A DNA stretch of 64,000 nucleotides from Prostheceraeus crozeri (Eukaryota > Platyhelminthes > Polycladida > Euryleptidae). This document shows positions 17,468-27,506 of this stretch, one piece after another (position 1 is the stretch's first letter; the number at the start of each line of letters is the position of its first letter). The position numbers and the translations under genes are program-made. The stretch covers positions 619,746 to 683,745 of the forward strand of contig CAJQUW010008996.1 in assembly GCA_907163375.1 (NCBI GenBank), written 5' to 3'. The notes beneath the pieces are model-generated. The model had not been told where the DNA came from, did no database searches, and saw only the letters and a list, made by a program, of their open reading frames with translations.

Positions 17468-18235
17468 TCACTCCTCGAAAATATTTTCTATAACTCTTTC
17501 ATGAATTTTTTTATCAATATTAATTGTAATAAATCCATAATCTTTTGACCAAGCATTGTTACACGATTGTTTAAATTCATCTTTATTTCTTACACATAAA
17601 TCTCTTAACAAATCACTTAAGTTTCTTGCATTTATTTCAAATAGTATAAATATATTTGCATTCTTTCTAATAACACTTCCGTCTAATGAATACATACTTT
17701 GTGTTAAATAAAATACACTACAGTTATTATGTCTACCTCTTGTGAAATAATTTCTCTGAACTGACTGATTTCTATCATTAACACAATCATCAAAAATTAC
17801 ACAATGTTTCATTGATTTATCTAGTTTACTAGGATCTTGCATATTACCACTATCATCTATTAGTTGTATCTTTATATGGTTATTTTTATTAGATTCTACT
17901 AACTGATTATTTTTTGCTGCTTCTTCACACCACGAACTTATTTCTTCTTCATCTTCAGATTTTTCATATTCTTTGAATAATGAAGCAATTGCTGTTTTTT
18001 TAAGATTATTTTCAAATCCATATTTTAAAAATTGATAGACGGGTTGTTCTGCCGTTGTTGTATAAATTATAAGATTGTTATAATCCAAAAAATTTGGAGT
18101 CGTTAAAATTTTAAATAATAGATATGTTTTTCCACATCCTGATCTTCCACAAATAACTGACAAAACTTTATTAGATAAATTTGGATGATGATTAAATTTA
18201 AGTTTTTTTTTATTTAATGGAGGTAGTTCACTCAT
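17468..18235 (-). CDS. FtsK/HerA-type genome-packaging ATPase
   Basis: 255 residues. Walker A GRSGCGKT is at 30-37 and Walker B HCVIFDD at about 144-150, followed by a sensor-like FYLTQSMYSLDGSVIRKN region, in the order and size of the Polinton/NCLDV A32-like packaging ATPases. It would pump the element's DNA into the capsid, acting with the capsid and penton genes next to it. The start MSELPPLNKKK follows ttattaaaaaATG. A short repeat with 'tcggtc(g/a)ctccgt' straddles the 3' end. Confidence 0.92.
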   Translation of the reverse strand: MSELPPLNKKKLKFNHHPNLSNKVLSVICGRSGCGKTYLLFKILTTPNFLDYNNLIIYTTTAEQPVYQFLKYGFENNLKKTAIASLFKEYEKSEDEEEISSWCEEAAKNNQLVESNKNNHIKIQLIDDSGNMQDPSKLDKSMKHCVIFDDCVNDRNQSVQRNYFTRGRHNNCSVFYLTQSMYSLDGSVIRKNANIFILFEINARNLSDLLRDLCVRNKDEFKQSCNNAWSKDYGFITINIDKKIHERVIENIFEE

Positions 18236-18304
18236 TTTTTAATAAAAAAATTTATTTTTATTTTTTTTATTTTTTGTTTCTAAAGAAGAAGAAAATTAAA
18301 CTTC

Positions 18305-18400
18305 TCTAGCTTCGCGTGGGAGTTCATACCTCTCGAACGGGAGTTCATACCTCTCGAACGGGAGTTCATACCTCTCGAACGGGAGTTTATACCTCCCGAA
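18305..18400. repeat. 30-bp tandem repeat at the penton gene 3' end
   Basis: Three to four copies of a 30-bp unit centred on an imperfect hairpin (GGGAG...CTCCC with variants). The last penton codons and its stop fall inside the final unit, so the array sets the C-terminus (LLVREV). Confidence 0.85.
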
Positions 18401-19175
18401 CCAAAAGATCTATCATAATCTCTTCACCTCCAAAATTTATTTCTTGTCCTTTTTCATCAGTGATTCTAATGTTAATGTTGTTAATAGTTTTTCTTGTAAT
18501 AGGAAAATATATTAATGTTTGTGGAAATACATTTAATCTATAACCAATGGGTACAGTAAAAGCTGGAAAACTGAATATTAAATTTGATAATTTACCATTT
18601 ATATATCCTCCTTCAATAATGTCACAATGTACAACAATTGAATTTATTTCAGTTATTTTTGGAATCTTCTCACCTAAATGATGACCTTGACTATAAGTTT
18701 GTTTATTAAATCCTAATAGCTTTGACAATGATCTATCATGATTAAAATCAACTTGATGATTTTCGTCTAAAGTAAGAGAAAATTTATTAACTGCCGGTTC
18801 AACTGCAAAATGTAATTGTTTCTTATCTTTAAATGATATACCTAAATGTCTCTTAATTTCATTTGATATTGTTTCAACTTCGTAAGAACCAGGAAGAAAA
18901 GTTAATATTTTCCACGTTTTGCCTTTATCAGTAGAATATCTAAATTGATCATTCACATCTTTGATAACGTTTTGAATAGTGTTAAATGTAGAGAAACTAG
19001 TCAATGCAATTTGATAATTTTTATTTTGTTCTAAATGTAGAATGGGTTCTAAATTACAAGTGTGTGATGAAGTAGTTGTTATAATTTTTAACGTCGTACT
19101 AAATTTTGATGAACCCAAAATCTCTGTCAATTTTTCTAAATGATCATTAATTTTGTCTAAATCTGCTGAACACAT
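18387..19175 (-). CDS. Penton-type minor capsid protein candidate (single jelly-roll)
   Basis: 262 residues, beta-rich. Conserved-looking segments are NYQIALTSFSTFNTIQNV (about 73-90), LPGSYEVETISNEIKRHL (about 128-145), FNHDRSLSKLLGFN (about 173-186) and the C-terminal GYRLNVFPQTLIYFPITRKT leading into an ITDEKGQEINF block. These match my memory of Polinton/adintovirus penton proteins, which form the fivefold vertices. It sits immediately upstream of the ATPase in the same orientation. The start at MCSADL follows tttaaaaATG. No homologue falls in the visible part of element 2. Confidence 0.8.
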   Translation of the reverse strand: MCSADLDKINDHLEKLTEILGSSKFSTTLKIITTTSSHTCNLEPILHLEQNKNYQIALTSFSTFNTIQNVIKDVNDQFRYSTDKGKTWKILTFLPGSYEVETISNEIKRHLGISFKDKKQLHFAVEPAVNKFSLTLDENHQVDFNHDRSLSKLLGFNKQTYSQGHHLGEKIPKITEINSIVVHCDIIEGGYINGKLSNLIFSFPAFTVPIGYRLNVFPQTLIYFPITRKTINNINIRITDEKGQEINFGGEEIMIDLLVREV

Positions 19176-19196
19176 TTTTAAACTAAAAAAATTAAA

Positions 19197-19267
19197 TAAA
19201 TATTATAGATAAAAATCGTAGATAAAAATCATAGATAAAAATCATAGATAAAAATCATAGATAAAAA
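19197..19267. repeat. Short tandem 'tagataaaaatca' repeat
   Basis: Five units of about 14 bp fill the gap between the penton gene start and the next gene's end. AT-rich, no other signal seen. Confidence 0.8.
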
Positions 19268-20095
19268 TTAGAAACAACATATTTCAGCTACACTTTTATA
19301 ATCCTTTTCATTTAGAATCTTCTTTTCTAACAGTCTTTTCAATATAGCATGAATTTCATTGAAACTAGAATTATGTCCTTCTTTTATTGCAGATATTAAA
19401 ATATTTAATCTATTTAGTAATTCTTGTGGATCATCTGGTAAAAATACAGTTGTTTCAGTTTTCTGTTTTTCAGATAAACCTTTCCCCACTTTAACTCCCG
19501 TTGATAATAAATTTTCTAATTGTTTATAACGTCTAAGAGATTTTACTGCACCAACTCTGTCTAACATAGCTTTATATTTTATGAGATCTTCTACAGCATA
19601 ATTATTTAAATCTGCTCCTCTTAAAAGATTTACAAAATTTCTATCTAAATTAAAAGGAGATTTATCTGGTGAAAAAATTATACCTCGAAAAGGTTGTGGA
19701 AATATTTCTTTTTGTCCGAGATAAAATCTAGGTATTGTTTTTCCATCTATAAATGAAATAGAATGTTCAAATTGCATAGATTTTGGTAATTTCTTATTAA
19801 TGTTTGATTCTAGTAATCCATAGTCATCTAATATAGTTTTGTGCTCTGGATCTGTTATATCAATTTGTTTATCATTATTTGTAAGTTCCTTTTCAAGAGT
19901 TTTAAATGGTTTCATAGTTTTTTCAAAATCAGTTTTTACTTGCTCGGTTTGCTGCATTTTTTCAAACATATCAGATTGAATACCAGCTTTTATCATTCTA
20001 TGTTGAAGATGATTTTCTTTCATAATATTTCTTTGTTTTATTAACTCTTCTAATTGTTTTATTCTTTTAAAATTATCAGCTCTAATTTTATCCAT
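19268..20095 (-). CDS. Conserved Polinton protein of unknown function
   Basis: About 275 residues from MDKIRADNFKR, preceded by tattttaaaaATG; the longer frame (to 20161) lacks that context. The N-terminal 90 residues are charged and helical. The middle carries a Phe/Pro-rich stretch (RFYLGQKEIFPQPFRGIIF) and GADLNNYAVEDLIKYKAML. The C-terminus has FLPDDPQELLNRLNILISAI followed by FNEIHAILKRLL, a segment I recognise from proteins next to the penton gene in other Polintons. The role is unknown; it is probably a virion component given its neighbours. Confidence 0.65.
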   Translation of the reverse strand: MDKIRADNFKRIKQLEELIKQRNIMKENHLQHRMIKAGIQSDMFEKMQQTEQVKTDFEKTMKPFKTLEKELTNNDKQIDITDPEHKTILDDYGLLESNINKKLPKSMQFEHSISFIDGKTIPRFYLGQKEIFPQPFRGIIFSPDKSPFNLDRNFVNLLRGADLNNYAVEDLIKYKAMLDRVGAVKSLRRYKQLENLLSTGVKVGKGLSEKQKTETTVFLPDDPQELLNRLNILISAIKEGHNSSFNEIHAILKRLLEKKILNEKDYKSVAEICCF

Positions 20096-20216
20096 TTTTA
20101 AAATATAATATTTGAATTTTGTGGTAACATTGGAATACAGCAAAAACATTTTACTGAACAAATTATTTTTTTATTGCTTTGTTGTTTGACATCTTTTCGT
20201 TTAAAATTTTCTCGTA

Positions 20217-20951
20217 TTAAGTTTTGTTTAATAAAGTTTTGTCTAATAAAGTTTTTAGCTCTTCTAAAAAAATTTTATCATTTTCTTCATTAAAAATTTT
20301 ATCATCAATAAAAGTTTTACCATCACTAGAAATTTTACCATCCTTTTTATTTTTATCATTAACTTTTTCTGTCTGTGATTGAAATGATATTTGATTTACT
20401 TCATTAGCTATTTGATCAAATTTTTCAATCTCATCTAACGTAATAACATTATCATCACATACTCTTTGAAAGTAGTAGTGTAGTTTATCATAGACTTCTT
20501 TAATATGTAAATGCTTAGTTTTTAATGATTTTCGTTTCTTAGTTATTAAAGATTTATCTAACATTGTAACAAGTGAAGTTGCAAAAACACCCGTACCTGT
20601 TAAAGCTGTAGCAACTACTGGAATTACTAAAACACCAGAAGATATAACAATTGTCAAAGCACCTAAACTTATTGTTAAGAATATGCCAATTCCTTGTGTT
20701 ACATTCTTAACTTTGGTCCATCTCTTTCTTAACTTTTTATAATGCTCTAATCTTAATAATAATTGAGATTCCTTATCTTTCATATACCTAACTCTATCTT
20801 TGTGTTTTTCTTTATTCATTTTTTCAATGTTCATTTTTTCAATGTTAATCTTTTCAATGTCCATTAAAGTAGAACTACGTTCATATGATAACGAAGGATA
20901 TATTCTTGAGGTTCCTTCCACTTTTGTTTCATCCACTTTTGTTTCTTCCAT
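20217..20951 (-). CDS. TIR-spanning membrane protein of unknown function
   Basis: About 244 residues from MEETKVDETKV, whose codon follows tttaaaaATG. Upstream codons to 21002 are open but lack that context. Residues about 20-80 are charged with a repeated IEKMN motif. Two hydrophobic segments follow (VTQGIGIFLTISLGALTIVI and GVLVIPVVATALTGTGVFA), then a basic stretch and a helical part with VCDDNVITLDEIEKFDQIAN. The family recurs near the ends of Polintons in other animals; its job is unknown. The first half lies inside the inverted repeat, so a truncated copy exists at the left end, and a short remnant precedes the element 2 protease (52040-52112). Confidence 0.65.
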   Translation of the reverse strand: MEETKVDETKVEGTSRIYPSLSYERSSTLMDIEKINIEKMNIEKMNKEKHKDRVRYMKDKESQLLLRLEHYKKLRKRWTKVKNVTQGIGIFLTISLGALTIVISSGVLVIPVVATALTGTGVFATSLVTMLDKSLITKKRKSLKTKHLHIKEVYDKLHYYFQRVCDDNVITLDEIEKFDQIANEVNQISFQSQTEKVNDKNKKDGKISSDGKTFIDDKIFNEENDKIFLEELKTLLDKTLLNKT

Positions 20952-21270
20952 TTTTAAATGAATATTTTGAATAAATATTTTGAATAAATATTTTGAATAC
21001 AATCTTCTGGTATATTGAGACTACGTGATATTTTGAGACAACTTAAATTTTCGTCTGCCTAAATTTTCAAAATTCTTAGACCACGTGATATTTTGAGACA
21101 ACTTAAATTTTCGCCCTTCGGCCACGTGAAATTTGAAATCTACCTAAATTTTTGAAATTTTGATTTTTTTGAAAATTTTGAAAACCCCCGCAAAAGTGTG
21201 ACATCCGGCGCAAGCGAAGCGAAGCAAAGCGAAGCGAAGCGTCGCGCCGGATGTCACACTATAAACTACT
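20600..21270 (-). repeat. Right terminal inverted repeat of element 1
   Basis: Reverse complement of 3579-4184, but about 65 bp longer because the left copy has two internal deletions. It includes the first half of the membrane gene at 20217-20951 and its upstream region. The terminus reads ...AAACTACT, followed by the duplication GATGAC. Confidence 0.9.
21195..21260. other. Near-terminal GC-rich hairpin, right end
   Basis: Mirror image of 3589-3654: arms 21195-21211 and 21244-21260 around a (gcgaa)-type repeat loop, 10 bp from the right terminus. Being identical at both ends, it could serve as an end-recognition or replication structure; that is inference. Confidence 0.85.
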
Positions 21271-21276
21271 GATGAC
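21271..21276. other. Target-site duplication GATGAC (right)
   Basis: Exact repeat of 3573-3578, directly after the CT terminus of element 1. The sequence that follows (atctatcaac) continues the host repeat interrupted at 3578. Confidence 0.93.
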
Positions 21277-21560
21277 ATCTATCAACAAACGATGTTTCCA
21301 TGCCAATACATAATCACATCAGAAAGGTGTTTATCTTCTTGATATTGAATCTTCTTTCACCATGTAGATTTCACCACTTTGTGATGTAATACTAATAAGC
21401 TTCAAATATAGTAGTACAACTATTAGTAATGACCTACAATAAGAATTAAATTTTTAAAATTTTACTTTTTCATTTAGAACAAATTGCTCTATCATTCAAA
21501 ATGAAACGGTAAAAGTTGGTTAACATGATAATTTGACTGTAAACACTGTTTACCTTTATT
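21277..21560. repeat. Right half of the hAT-derived target repeat
   Basis: Continues the host repeat broken by element 1. Its reverse complement matches 47110-47425 over most of its length (for example around 'cataatcacatcaga' and 'agcttcaaatatagtagtac'). Confidence 0.8.
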
Positions 21561-21608
21561 ACCCTGAGAAATCGCCAATGAGCTGCAGCTTCCCCTTGTC
21601 AACCACTA

Positions 21609-22029
21609 CACTGTAAACCGTAGACCGACAATTGCCTTACAAAATCAACCGACCATTGCCACCTCCAATATCCTGCGATGTCCGAAGAATTTGTAGGTTC
21701 TCCACCGACATCGAAACAGATGCTTTGTATGCAAATTAACTAAACAAAAACTGTTGAATATTGATTGATTTTTTCGATTGGTAATTGCTTGACTTTTTGG
21801 GCAATCTGTATTATTGTGTGGCAAAACCATGATTTATTTTGACACAATTCAATTAATTGTCCACATTTTTGGTAAAATTTAAGCTATAATTCATTGCTAT
21901 TCATTTTGTCGCTTTTTGTTAGATATTGTAAGTGTTCAGTGGCAATCATCCTACAAGAACTAACAACGACCGACAAAATAGATTTTGTAGGATAAATGTC
22001 TGTCAATTGTCAGCCAACGGTTTACAGTG
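21609..22029. mobile_element. MITE, CACTGTAAACCG ends, TA target
   Basis: 421 bp bounded by CACTGTAAACCG and its inverted copy CGGTTTACAGTG, each flanked by TA. There is no coding capacity. The ends resemble those of the elements at 36760-37694 and 41587-42599 (CACTGTAAATCGC), a related family. Confidence 0.75.
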
Positions 22030-24640
22030 TAGAAGCCGCCATCATTTAGGCACCATTGTCATGCATGACATATATGTATATGAAGCTTTGTCATTCGAAG
22101 TTTAATGATCAAGTCTTCATAACTTCACGCTTAGAACATTGGTCTAAAAATGATTTAAAATTGGGATATTCATCAGTAATTCAATGTGACTGACTTATGG
22201 AAGACCACATTTATGACAACACATGTCCACTGTGTTCTACTGTTTTCAACGTCCCTGTTGGTTCTCGCCCTATATTATTATACAATGTCGGATTTCTATG
22301 CCATCAACTAACCGTTGTTATCGCACAGTAGCGTCTACTTGTCGTACAGCAGTGATGTAAGAAGTCACAGCCCATCGTGCTCTAATTCACTTGTAGCGGC
22401 AGTTGTGAGACTGACAAGTATGACAAGTGCGACTTCTTTGCAAGCGTGATGCAGTACATTCAACCGATTTCTATGTAATTGAGGAAACTCTACCTTCACA
22501 ATTCAACAATTAGATCCAAAAATGAATGAGTTTCAAACATAAAGGTTATTTAACCATAGAGTAAGTAGGTAGTGGTAGAGTAAGTGGTAGAATGTCGACT
22601 CAAAAAAAGTATCTGTATACAGTGAAAATTTCTATATGAAAAGATTCAGTTTTTTTCGGAGATTGCGTTCCTGCGATACAAAAATTATTTGAGCAGTTTT
22701 AAAAAAAGCGTAATTTTTTCCAATTTAAATACTACCGACATGACACCTTGGTATAAGTAGTATGAAACAAGTTGGATAACAAAAGGAATGAATATTTGCT
22801 AACAAGCATCTTAATTAAGCGGAAATTATGCTGATGATCAAGGGAATTTCATGAACGACATTATAATGGAAGTCTTCATGAAAAGTCGAGATCTTATTGT
22901 GCTGTCTTAGCTGAAATTTCATGTTTTTAATTTAATTTTCATCAACATGAATTTATGATTCACTAAATTAATGTTTCATTTCTTGAATCTGAATGGTGAT
23001 GTGGACCCATTTATATCTTTCAAAGTTAATTGAAATCACTGTCTTTGATTCTGTTATTTTGCTCTGCCAGTGGTAGGTTGCTTATGATATGATCTCACTT
23101 AACAAGATTCTCTTGAGGTTAAGCATGTAAGCGATAGCAGGTCATCGAGTTTCTAATTGAACAAACACCTCTCCAAGGCTGTCATGACACGGAAGATCTG
23201 TAAGATAATATCATTTCCTTAAGCATTATCCTATCATGATCAGTCAGTTCCGTTGCAATTTCTTCAATAGTGCATAAATGTGCATATCTCACATCTGAAA
23301 ACAATTCCGACTGTATCCCCCTCGAGTTCATTTAATAAAATCGATGAGCATCTCAAAGATGAGGACCCTCTGAACTGCTGATATACAAGCAGAAAAGTCT
23401 TTGGATTGTGATGTCTAAAGAGAAAACATTTAAAAGCGTGCTCTAGTTGATCGTTATATGTCATGGAAGTCCATTCTCTCCATTATAGCAATAGCAACAG
23501 AAAGTTAATCATGAACTTCATGAAGTTAGCTACAAAAAGAATAGAAAACACAACAGAGAGATAGAGAACATTCGGGTAAGTTGACAAAGAATGTTTTCTA
23601 CCTAAGTCATGGATTTCTGTCTTAATGCAGCAACAGTGGGTAGAAATTAAGGGTTTATGAGTCTACATTATGACAAATCGACAAACAGATTATACGTCCG
23701 TACAATGAAGTTCTGTCTGTCAACAGTTAACAGGTTTTCCGTTTGTTAATATGCATCTGTCAGTTGTTAACGGCGTTGTGCATTCATTAACGTCATTTTG
23801 CAATAATTAGCGACTCTTCATAATCGGCAATATCGCTCATTATTAGAAATCTGCTAAATGAACATCGAAATTTGTAAATAAATAGCGACATTTTGCACTC
23901 GATAACTGAGTCACCATCAATGTGACTCTCCCGCTACATAGACATGTACTTTCTGAGATTTATAGACAACGCATTGTATCCTAATGAAAATCGAGATTAT
24001 GTTGAAGTTGCTGGTTCTCATGGAATCGCATGTGGGACGGCATGTCAATCAGTAGAAGATACCAATTGACGGGCAACGTTAATGGCGATTTATTCAAGGA
24101 GTTTTTGGTTAGCTTGTCAGTGAGCTTGACATCACTGACAATCATACCTAATGTTTTTGTGTAATTTACATACGAGTATAAATATGCACCATAGATTCTG
24201 GATAACTTGAATTTCCCGGTATAATTAGAAAATTATGCAGGATAGTCACAATAGTGTGAAAAAATGTCCTTAAACAATGTCAGATGTCTCGATGGCGTGC
24301 GAAATGCCGTTTATCATCGAGAAATGTGTCGTTGATCAATGAAAAATCTCAGCAAATAAATGAGAGATGCCGCGAACGTATCAACTTTAACGTTAGTCAA
24401 CGACAGATTCATATTAACAAACGCAAAAACCTGTAATAGCGGTTTCAGGAATGTTCACGCGGTCCGATATCTATGATTCAAACAGCTCATACATCGAGGA
24501 CGCAATGTCAGTTTGGCAGAAAACTGTGGCGGCAATTCGGTTACAACACTCGATTAAGTTAATCGCTCGTGGTGCAACCTTTAATTGTTCATTCTTATCT
24601 CACTGACTTGAACAAAGCAGATTAGGTACTTATGGGTTTT
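22030..24640. other. Host DNA without recognised gene
   Basis: Contains dispersed repeat family A (22555-23350, reverse) and otherwise unrecognised single-copy-looking DNA. Stop codons are frequent in all frames. Confidence 0.5.
22555..23350 (-). repeat. Dispersed repeat family A, copy 2
   Basis: Starts with CATAGAGTAAG and reads as the reverse complement of 1411-2222 and 39550-40385: the 'ctgtatacagtgaaaat' segment at its left and 'tcgagttcatttaataaaatcga' at its right. The far terminus is eroded. Confidence 0.65.
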
Positions 24641-24894
24641 TGAAAATATAAAATTCATTCTTCTTTTTTGACGATTTATTTACTGACCATGGCCACGTCG
24701 CATCTCTGTCGTGGTTAACATGCGAATTGATTAAGATAATAAAACCATTTTGGGACGGACTACGCGAATAATATTCAGTTTCATGCAGCAGTTGTGATTA
24801 TTGTTTTAGAGTATGCATAGAAATTGGAGTTAACATTCATTGAAAAGAGAATTAAGCATGCATGACCTTTGTGTTCATAGATATCTGTAAAAAG

Positions 24895-25265
24895 TCAAAG
24901 TAGACGTAAATTGAACAATCCTTCCTTTTGTACACAAAGTGATGGGTTTAAGAATTTTATACAAACACTTTCTAGAATAGGTAATTCATAATTGTGGAAG
25001 GACTTTTTCAAAATACTAAAATTAAATAAAGAAATTCGAGACTGAGCATACTGTTGGAAAACTTGATCTTTAGAAGGGCAAGAGAGTAAGCGTCTGGTTA
25101 CAGAAGAACTAGGAGGTTTTTGTGATCTTGGCCTCTCGCCTCTTTGAGTCCATTTTGGGATGTGTTCTGACACTCGAGTCTGAAGGTGCCTCTCAGTTCT
25201 GCCGATGTACCCTGCTCCGCAGGGGCAATCAAATTTATAGATCAAAGAATGTCGATCGGCAGTTG
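24895..25265 (-). pseudogene. Inverted copy of the Penelope-like endonuclease end
   Basis: A minus-strand duplicate of 27046-27415 within the left arm, almost identical; it has YIGRTERH where the right copy has YNGRTERH. It encodes only the C-terminal endonuclease part, without an RT. Confidence 0.8.
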
Positions 25266-25294
25266 ATATAGGTATAGTCGGTATAGTTGGTATA

Positions 25295-27415
25295 TTGTAT
25301 TTTATACAAATTGATGTGAAGATAACCCGTAATACATCCGATGAAAGGAAAGAAAAGTATAAGGAAAACTTGAATTGGTTGGTTAAACAACAATATGGTT
25401 GCAATTATACGAACAAAGATGTGATATTTAACTTGAGTGGTATACAAATTACGGAAGAAGATGCCAAATCTCTGTCATATGGTCTTACCCATTATGTCGC
25501 TCCGAAAAATACCGGTAAAATCGATGTTTTTCATCGGATATGGAAGATATTACGAATAGACTGCGATCTGAAATTCCTCTGAATATCGACAATATACCGG
25601 AGTTGGAAAATTTTCTCAAGAAATCAGCTTATGACTTATTGAATATTCATATTCAAGACAAATCATCACAAGACATGAGCAATGCGATCAAGCGATTAAA
25701 GAAGAGTGGACTAATTTTATCAAAGCCGGATAAAGGAGCTGGTGTTGTCATCATGACGAAAGATCAGTACAACCAGAAAGTCAGAAGTATTTTAAATGAC
25801 AATACAAAATTTTTAAAGTTGGATGAGACTTTGGATTGGAGAGATGACCAAACACTACTGAAAGTGAAAAGTACAATTAAAGAGATCATCAACGCAGGCG
25901 AACTTGATTCATCTATGTTGAATAAATTGCCTAAAGCATGTAATATTCCTCGAATTTATGGACTTCCAAAAATTCACAAGGAAAATGCTCCACTACGACC
26001 TGTGGTTTCTATGGTTGGAACGGCTTACGATGAGGTCGCGAAATTCATAAACGAAAATTTATTAAAACCGATATTACATCATTTTAATGGTAAAACTGTG
26101 AAAGACTCTTTTCAATTCAGCGAACAAATCCGAACAATATCAACTGATCCAGGCGATGTCTGTGTATCTTTTGACGTCCAGAGTCTTTTTTCTAATGGTC
26201 CTGTTGAAGAGACGATAAACATAATATGCGATCAATGGTATCGAAACTCTGACAATCCTCCAAAATTGGGCAGAAACCCTTTATCGGAATCCAATTGTCG
26301 GGCATTATTACGATTGGTTTCTTGTGATATCAAATTTGCTTACAATGACTCTGTATATGTCCAGCATGAAGGATTGGCAATGGGAAGCAAAGTCAGCATG
26401 TCAATGAGTGACATATTTATGGGATTTCAAGAACGCAAACTATTCAGAGAAAGCGATAATAATGTCAAATACTATACGCGGTATGTGAACGACACATTTA
26501 TCATTTTACCTGATGAGGGGGCAGCATCACAATCTTTAAGTAGATGCAAAAATCTGCATCCGAACCTAACATTTGCGAAAGACCGGAGAACATTTCCTTG
26601 ATGTTGCAATGTACAGGGAAAATGGAGAAATACTGACATCGGTGTACAGAAAGAAAACATCTACAGGAATATATACAAATTGTGGGGCTTATTGTCCAAG
26701 AAAATATAAGGTCAACTTAGTGAAAACAATGGTATTTCGGGCTCATGGACTTTGTTCTCCTTGTTTTCTTGGCAAGGAGTTGAAACGAATAACTGAAATT
26801 TTGATAAAAAATGGCTACCCTGAATGGTTTATTCGCAAACACTCTAAATACAAAGATGACAATTCGAAGATCCCAACGGTTAAGAAGAAGCCATTTTTCT
26901 TCAAAATCCCATACTATGGCAGTGAAAGCGAAATCATCGCACGAAATATTTCCAAAGAAATCGGAAAATATTATATGCAACTGGACCCAAACCCAGTTTT
27001 CTCAACAAAACAGCTGGCACCATCCGCGCACAAGGACCCTATACCAACTGCCGATCGACATTCTTTAATCTATAAATTTGATTGCCCCTGCGGAGCAGGG
27101 TACAACGGCAGAACTGAGAGGCACCTTCAGACTCGAGTGTCAGAACACATCCCAAAATGGACTCAAAGAGGCGAGAGGCCAAGATCACAAAAACCTCCTA
27201 GTTCTTCTGTAACCAGACGCTTACTCTCTTGCCCTTCTAAAGATCAAGTTTTCCAACAGTATGCTCAGTCTCGAATTTCTTTATTTAATTTTAGTATTTT
27301 GAAAAAGTCCTTCCACAATTATGAATTACCTATTCTAGAAAGTGTTTGTATAAAATTCTTAAACCCATCACTTTGTGTACAAAAGGAAGGATTGTTCAAT
27401 TTACGTCTACTTTGA
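25295..27415 (+). pseudogene. Penelope-type reverse transcriptase with GIY-YIG-like endonuclease, broken
   Basis: Three overlapping frames (25295-25582, 25540-26601, 26573-27415) make up one gene with two frameshifts. RT landmarks are KPDKGAGVVIM, YGLPKIHKENAPLRPVVSM, VSFDVQSLFSN and GLAMGSKVSMSMSDIFM. The catalytic motif reads RYVNDTF, so the first aspartate of the usual YVDD is replaced by Asn. The C-terminus has the variant GIY-YIG-type segment CGAGYNGRTERHLQTRVSEH preceded by FDCPCG. With a lost catalytic residue and two frame breaks it cannot make an active RT. Confidence 0.85.
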
Positions 27416-27506
27416 CTGTTTACAGATATCTATGAACACAAAGGTCATGCATGCTTAATTCTCTTTTCAATGAATGTTAACTCCAATTTCTATGCATACT
27501 CTAAAA

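Larger units (their letters stand above)
3579..21270. mobile_element. Polinton/Maverick (adintovirus-like) element 1, complete
   Basis: A 17.7-kb unit with AG...CT termini, a perfect 6-bp target duplication and long inverted repeats. It holds the hallmark gene set: protein-primed-type PolB, retroviral-type integrase, adenain-like protease, packaging ATPase, and major and minor capsid candidates. No frameshift or internal stop is visible in the main genes, unlike element 2, so this is a young copy or possibly an endogenised virus still able to function. Gene order from the left is: unknown (-), protease (+), PLA2-integrase (-), small protein (-), major capsid (-), small protein (-), fibre-like (-), clamp-like (+), PolB (-), unknown (-), ATPase (-), penton (-), conserved unknown (-), TIR-spanning membrane gene (-). 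Confidence 0.95.

Noticed and set aside
20952..21002. Upstream start of the membrane gene (MYSKYLFK...)
   Set aside because: The repeated 'ttcaaaatatttattc' encodes it and the usual start context precedes the downstream ATG at 20951.
3579..21270. Polinton-like virus or virophage rather than a Polinton
   Set aside because: Retroviral-type integrase, protein-primed-type PolB, 6-bp duplication and AG...CT ends match Maverick/Polinton.
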